From NCBI RefSeq assembly GCF_963082495.1, contig NZ_CAUJAN010000006.1:1-64000 (forward strand): a stretch of DNA of 64,000 nucleotides, read 5' to 3'. Below are positions 27,603-37,001 of this stretch, piece after piece; position 1 is the stretch's first letter, and each line of letters opens with the position of its first letter. The notes beneath the pieces are model-generated. The model did no database searches. It saw nothing but the letters and a program-made list of their open reading frames with translations, and was not told where the DNA came from. Position numbers and translations under genes: made by a program. The DNA comes from Methanobrevibacter sp. V74. Lineage in GTDB: Archaea > Methanobacteriota > Methanobacteria > Methanobacteriales > Methanobacteriaceae.

Positions 27603-28358
27603 TTAAATCTTAAAATATTTTTGAGCATTTTTGAATGCCACTTTTTCAACTTCACTGTCCTTATAACCTAACCTTTTTAATTCACGAACAGTTTTTGGTA
27701 CTGAAAGCGGATCTGAAGGTTTATTGCTCATATCACTATTTAATAAGAAATTATCAAATCCATATTCATCTAAAATTGATATTGCTTCTTCCTTATCCAT
27801 TTTTTGAGGCTGTACTGTCAAACCGATCATATAATCGTTATCATAAACATCATCAATAATCTTTTGATTAACATGGTCAATAACTGCATTTTTTTCATCT
27901 AAATGCTCTGGAACAATATTTAAAATTACTTTTAAAACTTCTTCTTTGTTTTTTCTTGGTGTATGTATAATCACTTTGGTGTTTGTTTCATCTGCAATAT
28001 CTAACTGCTTTTTAAAAATATCAATTTCTGAATCTGTTAAGTCTTCAAGACCGATTTCACCGATAGCTACGATATCCTTATTTTCTATCCATTTATATAA
28101 GTTTTCAAAGATGATTTCAGGATTTAAATTTGTATTTGTTGGGTGAATTCCTAATGCGACTTTTAAATCAATCCCATGTTCAGATGCTCTTTTTGTATCT
28201 AATTCCAGAATTCTGTTTAGATGATTTAATAAAATAAGTTCATGTTCTATTTTGTAAGGATAATAACTGCATGTTATTGCTTTGTCTATTCCAGATAGAT
28301 ACATATCTCTAAAATCTTCTCCACTTCTAGCATCTGCATGAATATGTGTATCAATCAT
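27603..28358 (-). CDS. TatD-related metal-dependent hydrolase
   Basis: A TIM-barrel hydrolase of about 251 residues in the archaeal TatD-like group. Seen are MIDTHIHADARSG (DxHxH metal site), ALGIHPTNTN, VAIGEIGLEDL (bridging Glu), KVIIHTPRKNK, AVIDHVNQ and LLNSDMSNKPSDP (metal Asp). The substrate is unknown. ATG 28358 is preferred over a GTG three codons earlier. It ends one base from the TDT transporter start. This is the second TatD-like gene in the window and is only distantly related to the one at 11255. Confidence 0.82.
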   Translation of the reverse strand: MIDTHIHADARSGEDFRDMYLSGIDKAITCSYYPYKIEHELILLNHLNRILELDTKRASEHGIDLKVALGIHPTNTNLNPEIIFENLYKWIENKDIVAIGEIGLEDLTDSEIDIFKKQLDIADETNTKVIIHTPRKNKEEVLKVILNIVPEHLDEKNAVIDHVNQKIIDDVYDNDYMIGLTVQPQKMDKEEAISILDEYGFDNFLLNSDMSNKPSDPLSVPKTVRELKRLGYKDSEVEKVAFKNAQKYFKI

Positions 28359-28676
28359 TTTATTCACTTATGGCATTATGATTTTTAAATATAAACTTTT
28401 TATATAATATTTTAACCATAATGTTTATTAATTTTACTTTCCAAGTGTCGCATTTAAAAACGATGTATGGATTACTAAAAATATACAACATTGGTATTTG
28501 ACTATCTTATTGTATTTTTTTTTTGAAAGATTGTTAAATATCATGGACATAACTGCACCAATCTGATATTTATTCAGTTTGCAAATTCACTTTTTCACAT
28601 TTTCTCACTTCAGGAGATTTTATATTTTTTTAGTAATAAAAAATAATGATATAAGTAATACTTGTTGGTGATTAAT
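28359..28676. other. Divergent intergenic region with a TATA-like box
   Basis: About 320 AT-rich bases between the TatD-like hydrolase and the FilR1-type regulator. ATTATATA on the minus strand at 28408-28401 is a reasonable TATA box for the hydrolase, about 45 bases before its ATG. No gene seen. Confidence 0.35.
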
Positions 28677-29453
28677 TTGGAAAATAATGAAAACTATTTA
28701 AAAAGCTATGATTCGATTTCAGAAGAAGTAAAATACCTTGCAAATTCAATAATTAGATTAAAAATATTGGCAACATTATTTGAGTGTCCTTTAAATATGA
28801 AAGACATAAACAGTATCACTTCCTTAAGTTATAGTTCGATATCCAGTAATTTGCATAATTTAGAGCTAAAAGGACATGTGTACAGAGAGCACAATAAGTA
28901 TTTTTTATCCAATTCCACTAAACTGAAAGTAAGGCAAGTATTAAAGTTAGGTAATTTGATTACTTTGTTAAATGAGTTCTTTAATATTTTGGATAAACAT
29001 CTGGTTTGCATGATTCCTATTCACTCAATTGCTGAGTTATATTTGCTTAACAATGTCTGCCTTATTGAATCGGGTGGTGTGGATGCATATAAAATTTATA
29101 ACTTCATTGAAAAATCATTGGATGATGCGGAAGAGGTTAAATGTATTTTGCCATTTTTCCATGAAAATTTCAACGATAAACTTAATGATTTGGTGAAGAA
29201 TAACAAAAAAGTCGAAGTAATGGCTCCACTGGGTCTTTTTGAAGTCTTTGATGAAAAATCAGAAATTGAAAAATTATCTTTTTTCAGTAGTGAAAAGACA
29301 TTCTTGTTAATCATTACAAACGAATCAATGATTTTAGGTCTTTTTAAAGAAGATGGTTCTTTTGATCAAAATAGATTATTGACCTCTAAAAATATCGATT
29401 CAATAAACTGGGCAAATAATCTATATGAAAATTTTAAAATTGAAAATAAATGA
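28677..29453 (+). CDS. FilR1-type transcriptional regulator (winged HTH + DUF1724)
   Basis: About 258 residues with an N-terminal winged helix-turn-helix (about 25-85: LKILATLFECPLNMKDINSI, then SYSSISSNLHNLELKGHVYR) and a C-terminal FilR1/DUF1724 domain (about 120-250: IHSIAELYLLNNVCLIESGG, then KKVEVMAPLGLFEVF and FLLIITNESMILGLF). This family is widespread in methanogens; FilR1 controls methanogenesis and filament genes in Methanothrix. The target here is unknown. TTG at 28677 lies four bases after GGTGAT and is preferred over the in-frame TTG at 28662. Confidence 0.82.
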   Translation: MENNENYLKSYDSISEEVKYLANSIIRLKILATLFECPLNMKDINSITSLSYSSISSNLHNLELKGHVYREHNKYFLSNSTKLKVRQVLKLGNLITLLNEFFNILDKHLVCMIPIHSIAELYLLNNVCLIESGGVDAYKIYNFIEKSLDDAEEVKCILPFFHENFNDKLNDLVKNNKKVEVMAPLGLFEVFDEKSEIEKLSFFSSEKTFLLIITNESMILGLFKEDGSFDQNRLLTSKNIDSINWANNLYENFKIENK

Positions 29454-29469
29454 GTTAAAACTCATTTAT
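29446..29469. terminator. Bidirectional terminator between filR1-like gene and glyS
   Basis: A perfect 10-bp stem (ATAAATGAGT/ACTCATTTAT, loop TAAA) contains both convergent stop codons. T-rich tracts follow on either strand. Confidence 0.65.
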
Positions 29470-31156
29470 AATATTTTTCTAAGTAATCGTTTAACTCATC
29501 AATCGGAATTCTTTCTTGAGCTTCACTGTCTCTGTCTCTTACAGTCACTTGATTGTCTTCTAAGGTATCAAAATCAACTGTAATTGCAAGAGGGATTCCA
29601 ATTTCATCGGCTCTAGCATATCTTTTACCAATAGTTCCACTCACATCATATTCCACAGTAAAACCGGCCATCCTTAAAGTTTCAGTTAACTCCTGAGCTA
29701 TTTTACGCAGGCCTTCTTTATTGAGAAGTGGGTAAATACCCAGTTGGATAGGGGCAATTGATTTATTAAATTTAAAGTAATCTTTTCCTTCTGTTTCAGT
29801 AAATGAATGCAATAAAACAGAATAAGTAATACGATCAATACCAAATGAGGGTTCAATAACGTGGGGAATGATTTTTTCACCAGTTATTTCTTCTTCAACA
29901 TCTTCGAAAATGAGCAAATCTTCGCTTACTTCATAAGTTTTATCTAATTCTACAGTAAATTTCCCTTCATTTTCAATTGCAGCTTTAATATCCTCTACAT
30001 CCGTATCTTCAATTGCTTGTTTTATTTTTGGAGAATTTCCTTTAAATATTGGTCCGAATTTAGATAAATTAGGTTTAACAATTGTTTTTTGAACTTTTTT
30101 AGGTTCGTCATATTCAATAAATACATTTAATTCATCATTACTGTATTTAGAGTGTGAAGATAAATCATAATCTCCTCTATCAGCTATTCCGATTATTTCA
30201 ACCCATCCATATTTATCAGTAAAAACTTCAACGTCCCAGCAATCTAGTGCATAGTGGGCCATTTCTCCCTTTAAATGTTGTCTGAATCTTAAAACATCTT
30301 CAGGAATACCAATTTCAGTTAAAAATTTACGGGCTAAATATAATTGATAAATCAACATTTCATTAGCTACAATTCCTTTATCTAATGCTTCACGAGCAGT
30401 AATTTCCAAAGGTTCTAAGTTGTTTTCCTGAACTTCTTGTGAGTTTAAGCGCAAAACTACATTTTCAATTTGTGAAAATTTAGGATGTGTTTTATTTTTA
30501 GGATTTAAAAAGATTTCCGCTTCTGCTTGTGTGAATTCTCTAAGCCTAATTACTCCCTGTCTTGGTGAAATTTCATTTCTGTATGCTTTTCCAAGCTGAA
30601 CGGCTCCAAATGGCAATTTTCCTCTGAAAAATCTTTCTAAACGTTTAAATAAAATAAAGATTCCTTGTGCAGTTTCAGGTCTCATGTATCCTACTTTATC
30701 TCCTTTTGCACCAATTTCAGTTTTAAACATTAAATTGTAATTCCAAATTTTGGATAATTTTCCTTCACAATCTGGACAGGTAATGTTGTTGTCAATAACA
30801 ATTCGGTCAAGTTCTTCATTTTCTAAACTTTCCACATCTTCTCCAATGGCATCTTCAATAATGTGGTCTGCTCTGTAAACTTCTCCACAACTTTCACATT
30901 TACACATTGGGTCTGTAAAGTTATCAACATGTCCTGATGCTTTTAAAACTTCTTTTGGCATTACTGTAGGGCCTTCGATTTCGTAAAATCCTTCACCTGA
31001 AACGTATTGTTTTCTCCATTTCTGCATGATATTATTTTTAAGGCTCGCTCCAAGAGGACCATAATCTGTAAAACCGGATACTCCAGAGTATATCTCAAAA
31101 GAAGGCCATAAAAATCCTCTTTTTGCACTGATGTTTGACATCTTATCATGATTCAT
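29462..31156 (-). CDS. glyS: Glycyl-tRNA synthetase (archaeal homodimeric type)
   Basis: A 564-residue class II synthetase that charges tRNA-Gly. Seen are RGFLWPSFEIYSGVSGFTDY (motif 1 region), a zinc-binding insertion (CKCESCGEVY, then CPDC), GYMRPETAQGIF, motif 2 (GKAYRNEISPRQGVIRLREF), EIIGIADRGDYDLSSHSKYS, motif 3 (HVIEPSFGIDRITYSV) and the C-terminal anticodon-binding domain (APIQLGIYPLLNK to the end). GGAG lies nine bases before the ATG. It is the last gene of the operon tfrB-trmJ-ferredoxin-dcd-glyS. Confidence 0.95.
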   Translation of the reverse strand: MNHDKMSNISAKRGFLWPSFEIYSGVSGFTDYGPLGASLKNNIMQKWRKQYVSGEGFYEIEGPTVMPKEVLKASGHVDNFTDPMCKCESCGEVYRADHIIEDAIGEDVESLENEELDRIVIDNNITCPDCEGKLSKIWNYNLMFKTEIGAKGDKVGYMRPETAQGIFILFKRLERFFRGKLPFGAVQLGKAYRNEISPRQGVIRLREFTQAEAEIFLNPKNKTHPKFSQIENVVLRLNSQEVQENNLEPLEITAREALDKGIVANEMLIYQLYLARKFLTEIGIPEDVLRFRQHLKGEMAHYALDCWDVEVFTDKYGWVEIIGIADRGDYDLSSHSKYSNDELNVFIEYDEPKKVQKTIVKPNLSKFGPIFKGNSPKIKQAIEDTDVEDIKAAIENEGKFTVELDKTYEVSEDLLIFEDVEEEITGEKIIPHVIEPSFGIDRITYSVLLHSFTETEGKDYFKFNKSIAPIQLGIYPLLNKEGLRKIAQELTETLRMAGFTVEYDVSGTIGKRYARADEIGIPLAITVDFDTLEDNQVTVRDRDSEAQERIPIDELNDYLEKYYK

Positions 31157-31168
31157 AAAATTTAACTC

Positions 31169-31756
31169 CTATTCTTTTTTTAATTCATAATCTAGCTTAA
31201 CTCTACTACTCTCCGGGCGGGTTTGACCCATGTATTTACTATTTCTATCTGGATGTCCATAAGGCAATTCAGAAGGCGTTGTCATTGTTTCAAAAACAAT
31301 TTGACATACTCTTTGACTGGGGTATAAAGCAACAGGCATTGCGCCGATGTTAGATATCTCTAAAGTGATGTTGCCTTCAAAACCAGGGTCAATAAAACCT
31401 GCAGTCACATGCATTGTAACACCTAGTCTGCCCATGCTTGAACGACCTTCTACTCTTGCAACAAGGTCATCAGGCACTTTAACATACTCTAAAGTGGTAG
31501 CTAAGGCAAATTCGTTTGGGTGAATTATAAATGCTTCCCCTTTTCTAACGGTTGTTGATTCCATATAGGAATCGATATCTTCTTCATCTTTCGGATCAAT
31601 ATAAGGTTTTCTAATTACTTTAAATACTTTAAACTCCTCTCCTAATCTCATGTCAACAGAGGATGGTTGTATTTGTTTTTCATCTAAAAGTGGTTCAATT
31701 TCTATTTTGCCTTCTTTCAAATATTTTTTTATAGTTTTATCACTTAAAATTGCCAT
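31169..31756 (-). CDS. dcd: dCTP deaminase
   Basis: A 195-residue trimeric enzyme that deaminates dCTP to dUTP, feeding dTMP synthesis; some methanogen forms are bifunctional and also release pyrophosphate. Seen are QPSSVDMRLG, the catalytic-site signature EGRSSMGRLGVTMHVTAGFI with DPGFEG, LYPSQRVCQIVFE and the mobile C-terminus (SKYMGQTRPESSRV). Whether it is the bifunctional type cannot be decided by eye. It lies between the ferredoxin-like gene (21 bases upstream) and glyS. Confidence 0.92.
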   Translation of the reverse strand: MAILSDKTIKKYLKEGKIEIEPLLDEKQIQPSSVDMRLGEEFKVFKVIRKPYIDPKDEEDIDSYMESTTVRKGEAFIIHPNEFALATTLEYVKVPDDLVARVEGRSSMGRLGVTMHVTAGFIDPGFEGNITLEISNIGAMPVALYPSQRVCQIVFETMTTPSELPYGHPDRNSKYMGQTRPESSRVKLDYELKKE

Positions 31757-31777
31757 ATTTTCACACCAGTTATGTTT

Positions 31778-32605
31778 TCATTCTTTTATTTCAAGTAAAT
31801 TATCAATTCTATTAACTACTCTGTCAATAGTTTCATCAGTGTAGTTGATTGTTATAGCATCAAATTTACACACATTAACACAAAGGCCGCAACCTCTGCA
31901 GATATCATAATCAATAGAGATGTTATTATCTTTTAAACTTATTGCCTGAAACATGCAAACTTCATCGAGACACTTTTTACACATTTTGCATTTATCTTCA
32001 TGAAGTTTTACTTCAACGCCCTCAAGTTTCTCTAATTTATCACTTATTGAATCATCTAAATTAGGATATACTTTCCATAAACAACAACATGGACAACAAT
32101 GACATATTGTCAATAATCCTTTTGTAGGTTTAATATTCATCCAAATAGTGTCAATTTTATTTCTTCCAATAATATGGCTCAAACCAGCAGCATCTGCTTC
32201 ATCAACTTGAGTTAAAGCTTCTTTTACTGTTGCCTTTCTACCAATATGGCTTGGAATTTTATTTGCTGTTGGATCTAAGAATATGCAACCTATGTCTTGA
32301 GGATAATCGCTACATCCGTTTGAAGTTCTGCAAAGACAGGTGTTCATAATAACAATGTCTCTGCAACGTCTAATCACATCTTTAATAACTTCAGTAGGTA
32401 AAAATTCAGAACCTTCTGATTCTATTTTCTGATTTACGTTTATAGTATTGGGTATAACAATGATTTCATCATCTTCAAAAAGAGTTTTGTCAATGATGTT
32501 TCTATATATATTTGATTTTTTAGTAATTTCAGCTATCCAAAATCTCCAATTGAATATATATTTAAGGGCAAATCTACTGATATCTACAAATCTAGGCAGC
32601 CTCAT
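31778..32605 (-). CDS. 4Fe-4S dicluster protein with extra Cys motifs
   Basis: 275 residues. The C-terminus carries a bacterial-type ferredoxin pair (CKMCKKCLDEVC and CRGCGLCVNVC, about 205-250). Further Cys motifs (CLCRTSNGCSDYPQDIGC near 105, CHCCPCCC near 180) suggest another cluster or metal site. The N-terminus (RLPRFVDISRFALKYIFNWR) is amphipathic and may touch the membrane. An electron-transfer role is likely; the partner is unknown. It overlaps trmJ by 4 bases and sits two genes below tfrB in the same operon. Confidence 0.75.
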   Translation of the reverse strand: MRLPRFVDISRFALKYIFNWRFWIAEITKKSNIYRNIIDKTLFEDDEIIVIPNTINVNQKIESEGSEFLPTEVIKDVIRRCRDIVIMNTCLCRTSNGCSDYPQDIGCIFLDPTANKIPSHIGRKATVKEALTQVDEADAAGLSHIIGRNKIDTIWMNIKPTKGLLTICHCCPCCCLWKVYPNLDDSISDKLEKLEGVEVKLHEDKCKMCKKCLDEVCMFQAISLKDNNISIDYDICRGCGLCVNVCKFDAITINYTDETIDRVVNRIDNLLEIKE

Positions 32606-33510
32606 TGTTCACCAAGTTTATTTTTCAATCGTCTTAAAATCCCATTCAGAGTATGTGTTTCACGTCCAGTAATAAATGCACGTGATATTATATTATTAAA
32701 AGTCTTTTTACCATTTCTTTTTTTATGTTCGGGAATATTTAAGGAATCTATTAACTCATTCATATTCTTTTGCAGATATTCTTTTTCTAAAGAACTACTT
32801 TCCTTCAGTCCTTCTACACCAAATTCATGCTTATTTTTAAACAATTCATAAAATATGATTGCAGCCGCATGTGATATATTCATTATTGGATAAGTGGGAT
32901 CGGTTGGAATGGAAACACAAATGTCACAGTTTTCAATTTCTTCATTTGTAAGTCCATTTCCTTCTCTTCCAAATAATATTGCTATCTTATTTGAAACATT
33001 CATTGATTTGCCAAGTTCTTCGGGTTTAATTGGAATTCTTGATAGATTATAACTTCCTCCCGCCATTCCGGTTGAAGCGACTTTAAAATCGATTCTCTGT
33101 GATTGGTAAAAACTATCTAAACTTGGATAAATTTTTGCATTTTCTACAATGTATTTTCCATGTGTCGCCTGATAATATGCTTCGTTTGTTAATGTTGGAG
33201 GATTAATTAAAACCAAATTCTTCAATCCAAAGTTTGCCATGGTTCTTGCAAGAAAACCAATATTTCCAGGAGTTTCACATTCCACAAAAACAATGTAAAT
33301 GTTGTCTTTAAAGAGGTTTATTTCCTTTTTTTCCGGGTCTCTTATGAGTTTAACTCTTGCAGTACCTCGGGATTGTTCAGTTGACTTGGATTTTTTCTTC
33401 GAAGTTGATTTTTTCTCAGGTTCATTTTTTTCCTTGTTTTCACTAGAAGACATTGTCGTTGTTTCAACTACTTTTTCTTCACTTACAGCAGCATCTCCTA
33501 TTTCAATCAA
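32602..33510 (-). CDS. trmJ: TrmJ-like RNA 2'-O-methyltransferase
   Basis: About 300 residues of the SpoU/TrmH group 1 (TrmJ) family, which 2'-O-methylates tRNA near position 32. The knotted core is clear: VFVECETPGNIGFLARTMAN, AILFGREGNGLTNEEIENCD and YPIMNISHAAAIIFYELF, followed by a C-terminal helical tail. The first 50 residues are a Lys/Ser/Glu low-complexity tail. The start is uncertain: TTG 33510 has AGGAG directly against it, while an ATG at codon 20 (33453) is a possible alternative. It lies 12 bases below tfrB. Confidence 0.85.
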   Translation of the reverse strand: MIEIGDAAVSEEKVVETTTMSSSENKEKNEPEKKSTSKKKSKSTEQSRGTARVKLIRDPEKKEINLFKDNIYIVFVECETPGNIGFLARTMANFGLKNLVLINPPTLTNEAYYQATHGKYIVENAKIYPSLDSFYQSQRIDFKVASTGMAGGSYNLSRIPIKPEELGKSMNVSNKIAILFGREGNGLTNEEIENCDICVSIPTDPTYPIMNISHAAAIIFYELFKNKHEFGVEGLKESSSLEKEYLQKNMNELIDSLNIPEHKKRNGKKTFNNIISRAFITGRETHTLNGILRRLKNKLGEQ

Positions 33511-33522
33511 CTCCTATTTTAA

Positions 33523-35001
33523 CTATTCATATGCTTTATCTAATAATTCAAGTATGTGCAATGATTCAATATTTCCACAATCCATGGCATCTAAACCATC
33601 TCTTAGGTTTAACTTACAAAACGGGCAAATAGTTATAACTGCATCAGCACCAGTATCTTTAATCATTTTCGCTTTTGATTTTGATAAATCCATTGCTATT
33701 TCAGGCCTACCAGATTTTATTCCTCCTCCAGCACCACAACATTGGCAGGGATAAAGCATTTCTTCAAATTCAACACTCGGAATCATTTCAATAATTTCCC
33801 TTGGTTGGTCTTTAATTCCCTGACCTCTTCCTAAGTGACATGGGTCATGATAAGTGACTTTCATATCTACTGGTTTTAACTTAGATGTGTCAATTTTATC
33901 TACCAGAAATTCGCTAATGTCCATAACATTTAATTTAGAACCAAATTCTGGATGATTATTTTTTAAAGTGGCTCCGCAACCGGAACAAATGGTAATTATT
34001 GTATCATAGTCTTTGAAAACTTCTTTATTTATATCAACGAGGTTTTGAACAATGTCTGTCTGACCTGTCCTTAGGAGTGGTGAACCACAACATACTTGTC
34101 CTTCAGGAACATCAATGTCAATGCCATTTTCTTTCAATATTTTAACTAATTTATGGCCGGTTTCAGAGAATTTGTAATCAACCATACATCCTGTAAAGAA
34201 CGCTATCTTTGAACCGGTATAATTTTCAACTTCTTCAATAAATGAAGGGTTATCTGTTTTAATTGATCTTCCGGTTTCTAAAATATTTTCTTTAAATCCA
34301 ACATGCTCTGGAAGCGGTCCTGAACCATTTGCAACAGCAATAGCTCTCATTTTTTCAATGGCGTCACCAAAGGTATTGATATTTTTAGGACAAACTGCTA
34401 AACATTTGCCACAGCTAGTACAGTTATATAATCCTTCATCAATGGCTTCTTTAAGCCTGTCATAGTTATCTCTTGAATCGGTTTCAAACTTTCTGATGTA
34501 TCTCATTAGGTAAGGTCCGCCAAATTCGGCTGTTGCAATATTGACAACCGGACAGGTAGAATAGCATGAATAGCATTCAATACAACTTCTAACTTTTTTA
34601 GTTTCTTTTGAATCTTCTTTACTTATGCTGGTGTCAAGTTCATCAGATGTGTGATTGCATTGAAGAGATAGTTCCAACTCTTTAACTTTTGCCTCAATGC
34701 TAGATTTATCCACAATTAAATCTTTAACGACTGGAAAATTAAGAGGTTCAATAATAGCGCCGTTTTTTATTTCTTTTTGACAAGCTAAAGCACCGTTTCC
34801 GTTAAATAGGATCCCGCAGGATCCACATTGGCCTGCTCTACAGGAACTCTGAAAACTAATGTCTGCCTCGTATTTTTCATTAATAGCTTGTAGTGCATCA
34901 AGAACTTTCATATTAGGTGTTTGCTCTATCTCATAACACTCTAAATGTGGTTCTGTATCGGTTTCACTATTAAATCTTGAAACATAAATTTTTATCATCA
35001 T
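33523..35001 (-). CDS. tfrB: CoM/CoB-fumarate reductase subunit B
   Basis: A 492-residue iron-sulfur subunit of thiol:fumarate reductase, which reduces fumarate with coenzymes M and B and makes succinate for the incomplete reductive TCA path. Domains are an N-terminal 2Fe-2S ferredoxin (CRAGQCGSCGILFNGNGALAC, about 55-75), a 4Fe-4S pair (CIECYSCYSTCP, CTSCGKCLAVCP), then two CCG domains as in heterodisulfide reductase HdrB (CCGSPLLRTG; CHLGRG...CQCCGAGGG). TfrA is not in the window. It is first in its operon, with GGAGG before tandem ATGs (35001, 34998). Confidence 0.93.
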   Translation of the reverse strand: MMIKIYVSRFNSETDTEPHLECYEIEQTPNMKVLDALQAINEKYEADISFQSSCRAGQCGSCGILFNGNGALACQKEIKNGAIIEPLNFPVVKDLIVDKSSIEAKVKELELSLQCNHTSDELDTSISKEDSKETKKVRSCIECYSCYSTCPVVNIATAEFGGPYLMRYIRKFETDSRDNYDRLKEAIDEGLYNCTSCGKCLAVCPKNINTFGDAIEKMRAIAVANGSGPLPEHVGFKENILETGRSIKTDNPSFIEEVENYTGSKIAFFTGCMVDYKFSETGHKLVKILKENGIDIDVPEGQVCCGSPLLRTGQTDIVQNLVDINKEVFKDYDTIITICSGCGATLKNNHPEFGSKLNVMDISEFLVDKIDTSKLKPVDMKVTYHDPCHLGRGQGIKDQPREIIEMIPSVEFEEMLYPCQCCGAGGGIKSGRPEIAMDLSKSKAKMIKDTGADAVITICPFCKLNLRDGLDAMDCGNIESLHILELLDKAYE

Positions 35002-35040
35002 CTCCCCTCCAAAATTGTAAGCTTATAAAACATTATAATA

Positions 35041-35085
35041 TAATATTTATACCTTAAACTATTATATAATATATTGTATTAATTA
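35041..35085. promoter_or_regulatory. Divergent promoters of tfrB and iorA
   Basis: On the minus strand GGTATAAATATT (about 35057-35046) is a good TATA box for tfrB. On the plus strand ATTATATAATAT (about 35063-35075) can serve iorA, whose ATG is at 35105 after TTGAGGA. The two boxes lie within 30 bases, so the operons may compete or be co-regulated. Confidence 0.45.
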
Positions 35086-35104
35086 TAATTTTGAGGAAAA
35101 TATA

Positions 35105-36997
35105 ATGAATTTAAAAGAATTAGTTACAGGGGGCTCTGGTGAAAAACAATTTTTACTAGGTAATGAAGCTGCAGTTAGGGGAGTAATTGAAGCAGGTGTT
35201 TCTATTGCAGCTACCTATCCCGGAACTCCTTCATCAGAAATTGGAAATGTGTTATCAGTTTTGGCTAAGGATGCTAATATTTATTTTGAGTTTTCCACTA
35301 ATGAAAAAGTTGCTATGGAGGTTGCAGCTACTACAGCTGCTTCAGGTTTGAGATCATTTACTTTTATGAAGCATGTTGGTATGAATGTTGCGGCAGATTC
35401 ATTCATGACCACTGCATACTCTGGGGTAACTGGCGGAATGGTAATTCTGTCTGCAGACGACCCATCACTCTTTTCATCTCAAAATGAACAAGATACTCGT
35501 AATTATGCAAGGTTTGCAAATGTGCCTATTTTAGAGCCATCAAATTGTCAGGAAGTAAAAGACATGGTAAAATATGCATTTGATTTATCAGAACAATTTG
35601 GTTTGCCAGTTATTGTTAGAACAACTACACGTGTATCTCACATGAGAGGAGTAGTTGAGTTTGGTGAGGTTAAGGATAATTCATCAAATAATGATGGTCA
35701 TTGGAGGAGAAGTCACTTTAAAAAAAACCCATCTAAATATGTTCCTATTCCGGCATTTGCAGGGGATATGCATGTTAGATTATGGGATAAAATCCATAAA
35801 ATTGAAGAGTTAACTAACAAAAGCGAATACAATAGGGAAGTTACTTTGACTGATAATAAAAAATATGCTTTAATTGCTTCAGGTAGCGCATATAATTATG
35901 CTCATGATGTTTGTAAATTTAATAGTGTAGATATTAACATATTAAAACTGGGATTTGCTTACCCATTTCCAAAAGATAAAGTTTGTGAATTTTTAAGAGA
36001 TGTGGATGAGGTATTCATTGTTGAAGAGGTTGACCCGATAATGGAAAGGGAAACTTTAGCTGCTGTTGGGGATGAAAAATTAAAGGTTAAGGTTCATGGT
36101 AAGCTTGATGGAACTTTTCCATTGTATCATGAATTCAACTCAGATGTGGTTGCAGATGGATTAAATGACGTATTCAACTTCAAAGAAGATGTTAATGTTA
36201 ATTATTCATCAAGTTTAAATAAGCTAGAAGAAAATTTACCTTCTCGTGCACCTGTATTATGTGCAGGCTGTCCTCACAGAGCAATGTATTATGGAATAAA
36301 CCTTGCAATTGATGAATTGGGTTTAAAAACATCAGATGTAATATTTGCTTCAGATATTGGTTGTTATACTCTCGGTATCAATCCGCCATATAATGCTGCT
36401 GATTACTTATTGTCTATGGGTTCAAGTGTTGGTGATGGTTGTGGATTTTCCGTTTCAACTGATCAGAAAGTAGCAAGTTTCATTGGGGATTCTACATTTT
36501 TCCATAGCGGTATTTCACCATTAATCAATGCAGTACATAATAAACATAATTTTGTCTTAACTGTTTTGGATAATAGAATTACAGCTATGACTGGTGGTCA
36601 ACCAAATCCGGGCATTCCTGTTGATGGAATGGGTGATGAAGCTCCTGAGGTATCTATTCGTAAATTAGCTCTTGCTTGCGGATGTGATTATGTACGGGTA
36701 ATTAATCCATTTAATTTAGAACAAGTTGTTAAAACTTATAAGGAAGCATTTGAAAGACAGGATACTGCAGTAATCATATCAAAAGCTCCATGTACTTTAA
36801 TCAAAGGTTTAACTAAAAAACCTCCAGTTCATTTAGTTGAGAAAAACTGCAATCATTGTGATAAATGTGTAAGCGCATTGGCTTGTCCGGCTATTTCAAA
36901 AGTCAATGGCAAAATTGTCATTGATGAATCACAATGTGATGGATGTAATGTGTGTATACAAGTCTGTAAATATGGTGCACTGGAAGCAGGTAGGTGA
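35105..36997 (+). CDS. iorA: Indolepyruvate:ferredoxin oxidoreductase alpha subunit
   Basis: A 630-residue thiamine-diphosphate enzyme that oxidatively decarboxylates aryl pyruvates to aryl-acetyl-CoA, or runs in reverse for amino acid synthesis from aryl acids. Seen are the N-terminal pyrimidine-binding domain (YPGTPSSEIGNV, STNEKVAMEVAAT), the TPP domain (DIGCYTLGI, GDGCGFS, FIGDSTFFHSGI, DNRITAMTGGQPNPG) and a C-terminal 4Fe-4S pair (CNHCDKCVSALACP, CDGCNVCIQVC). It overlaps the ribosome site of iorB, so the subunits are translated together. Confidence 0.94.
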   Translation: MNLKELVTGGSGEKQFLLGNEAAVRGVIEAGVSIAATYPGTPSSEIGNVLSVLAKDANIYFEFSTNEKVAMEVAATTAASGLRSFTFMKHVGMNVAADSFMTTAYSGVTGGMVILSADDPSLFSSQNEQDTRNYARFANVPILEPSNCQEVKDMVKYAFDLSEQFGLPVIVRTTTRVSHMRGVVEFGEVKDNSSNNDGHWRRSHFKKNPSKYVPIPAFAGDMHVRLWDKIHKIEELTNKSEYNREVTLTDNKKYALIASGSAYNYAHDVCKFNSVDINILKLGFAYPFPKDKVCEFLRDVDEVFIVEEVDPIMERETLAAVGDEKLKVKVHGKLDGTFPLYHEFNSDVVADGLNDVFNFKEDVNVNYSSSLNKLEENLPSRAPVLCAGCPHRAMYYGINLAIDELGLKTSDVIFASDIGCYTLGINPPYNAADYLLSMGSSVGDGCGFSVSTDQKVASFIGDSTFFHSGISPLINAVHNKHNFVLTVLDNRITAMTGGQPNPGIPVDGMGDEAPEVSIRKLALACGCDYVRVINPFNLEQVVKTYKEAFERQDTAVIISKAPCTLIKGLTKKPPVHLVEKNCNHCDKCVSALACPAISKVNGKIVIDESQCDGCNVCIQVCKYGALEAGR

Positions 36998-37001
36998 TAA
37001 T

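Noticed and set aside
36906-37001. Longer N-terminus for iorB
   Set aside because: It would overlap the ferredoxin end of iorA by about 90 bases; a strong ribosome site precedes ATG 37002.
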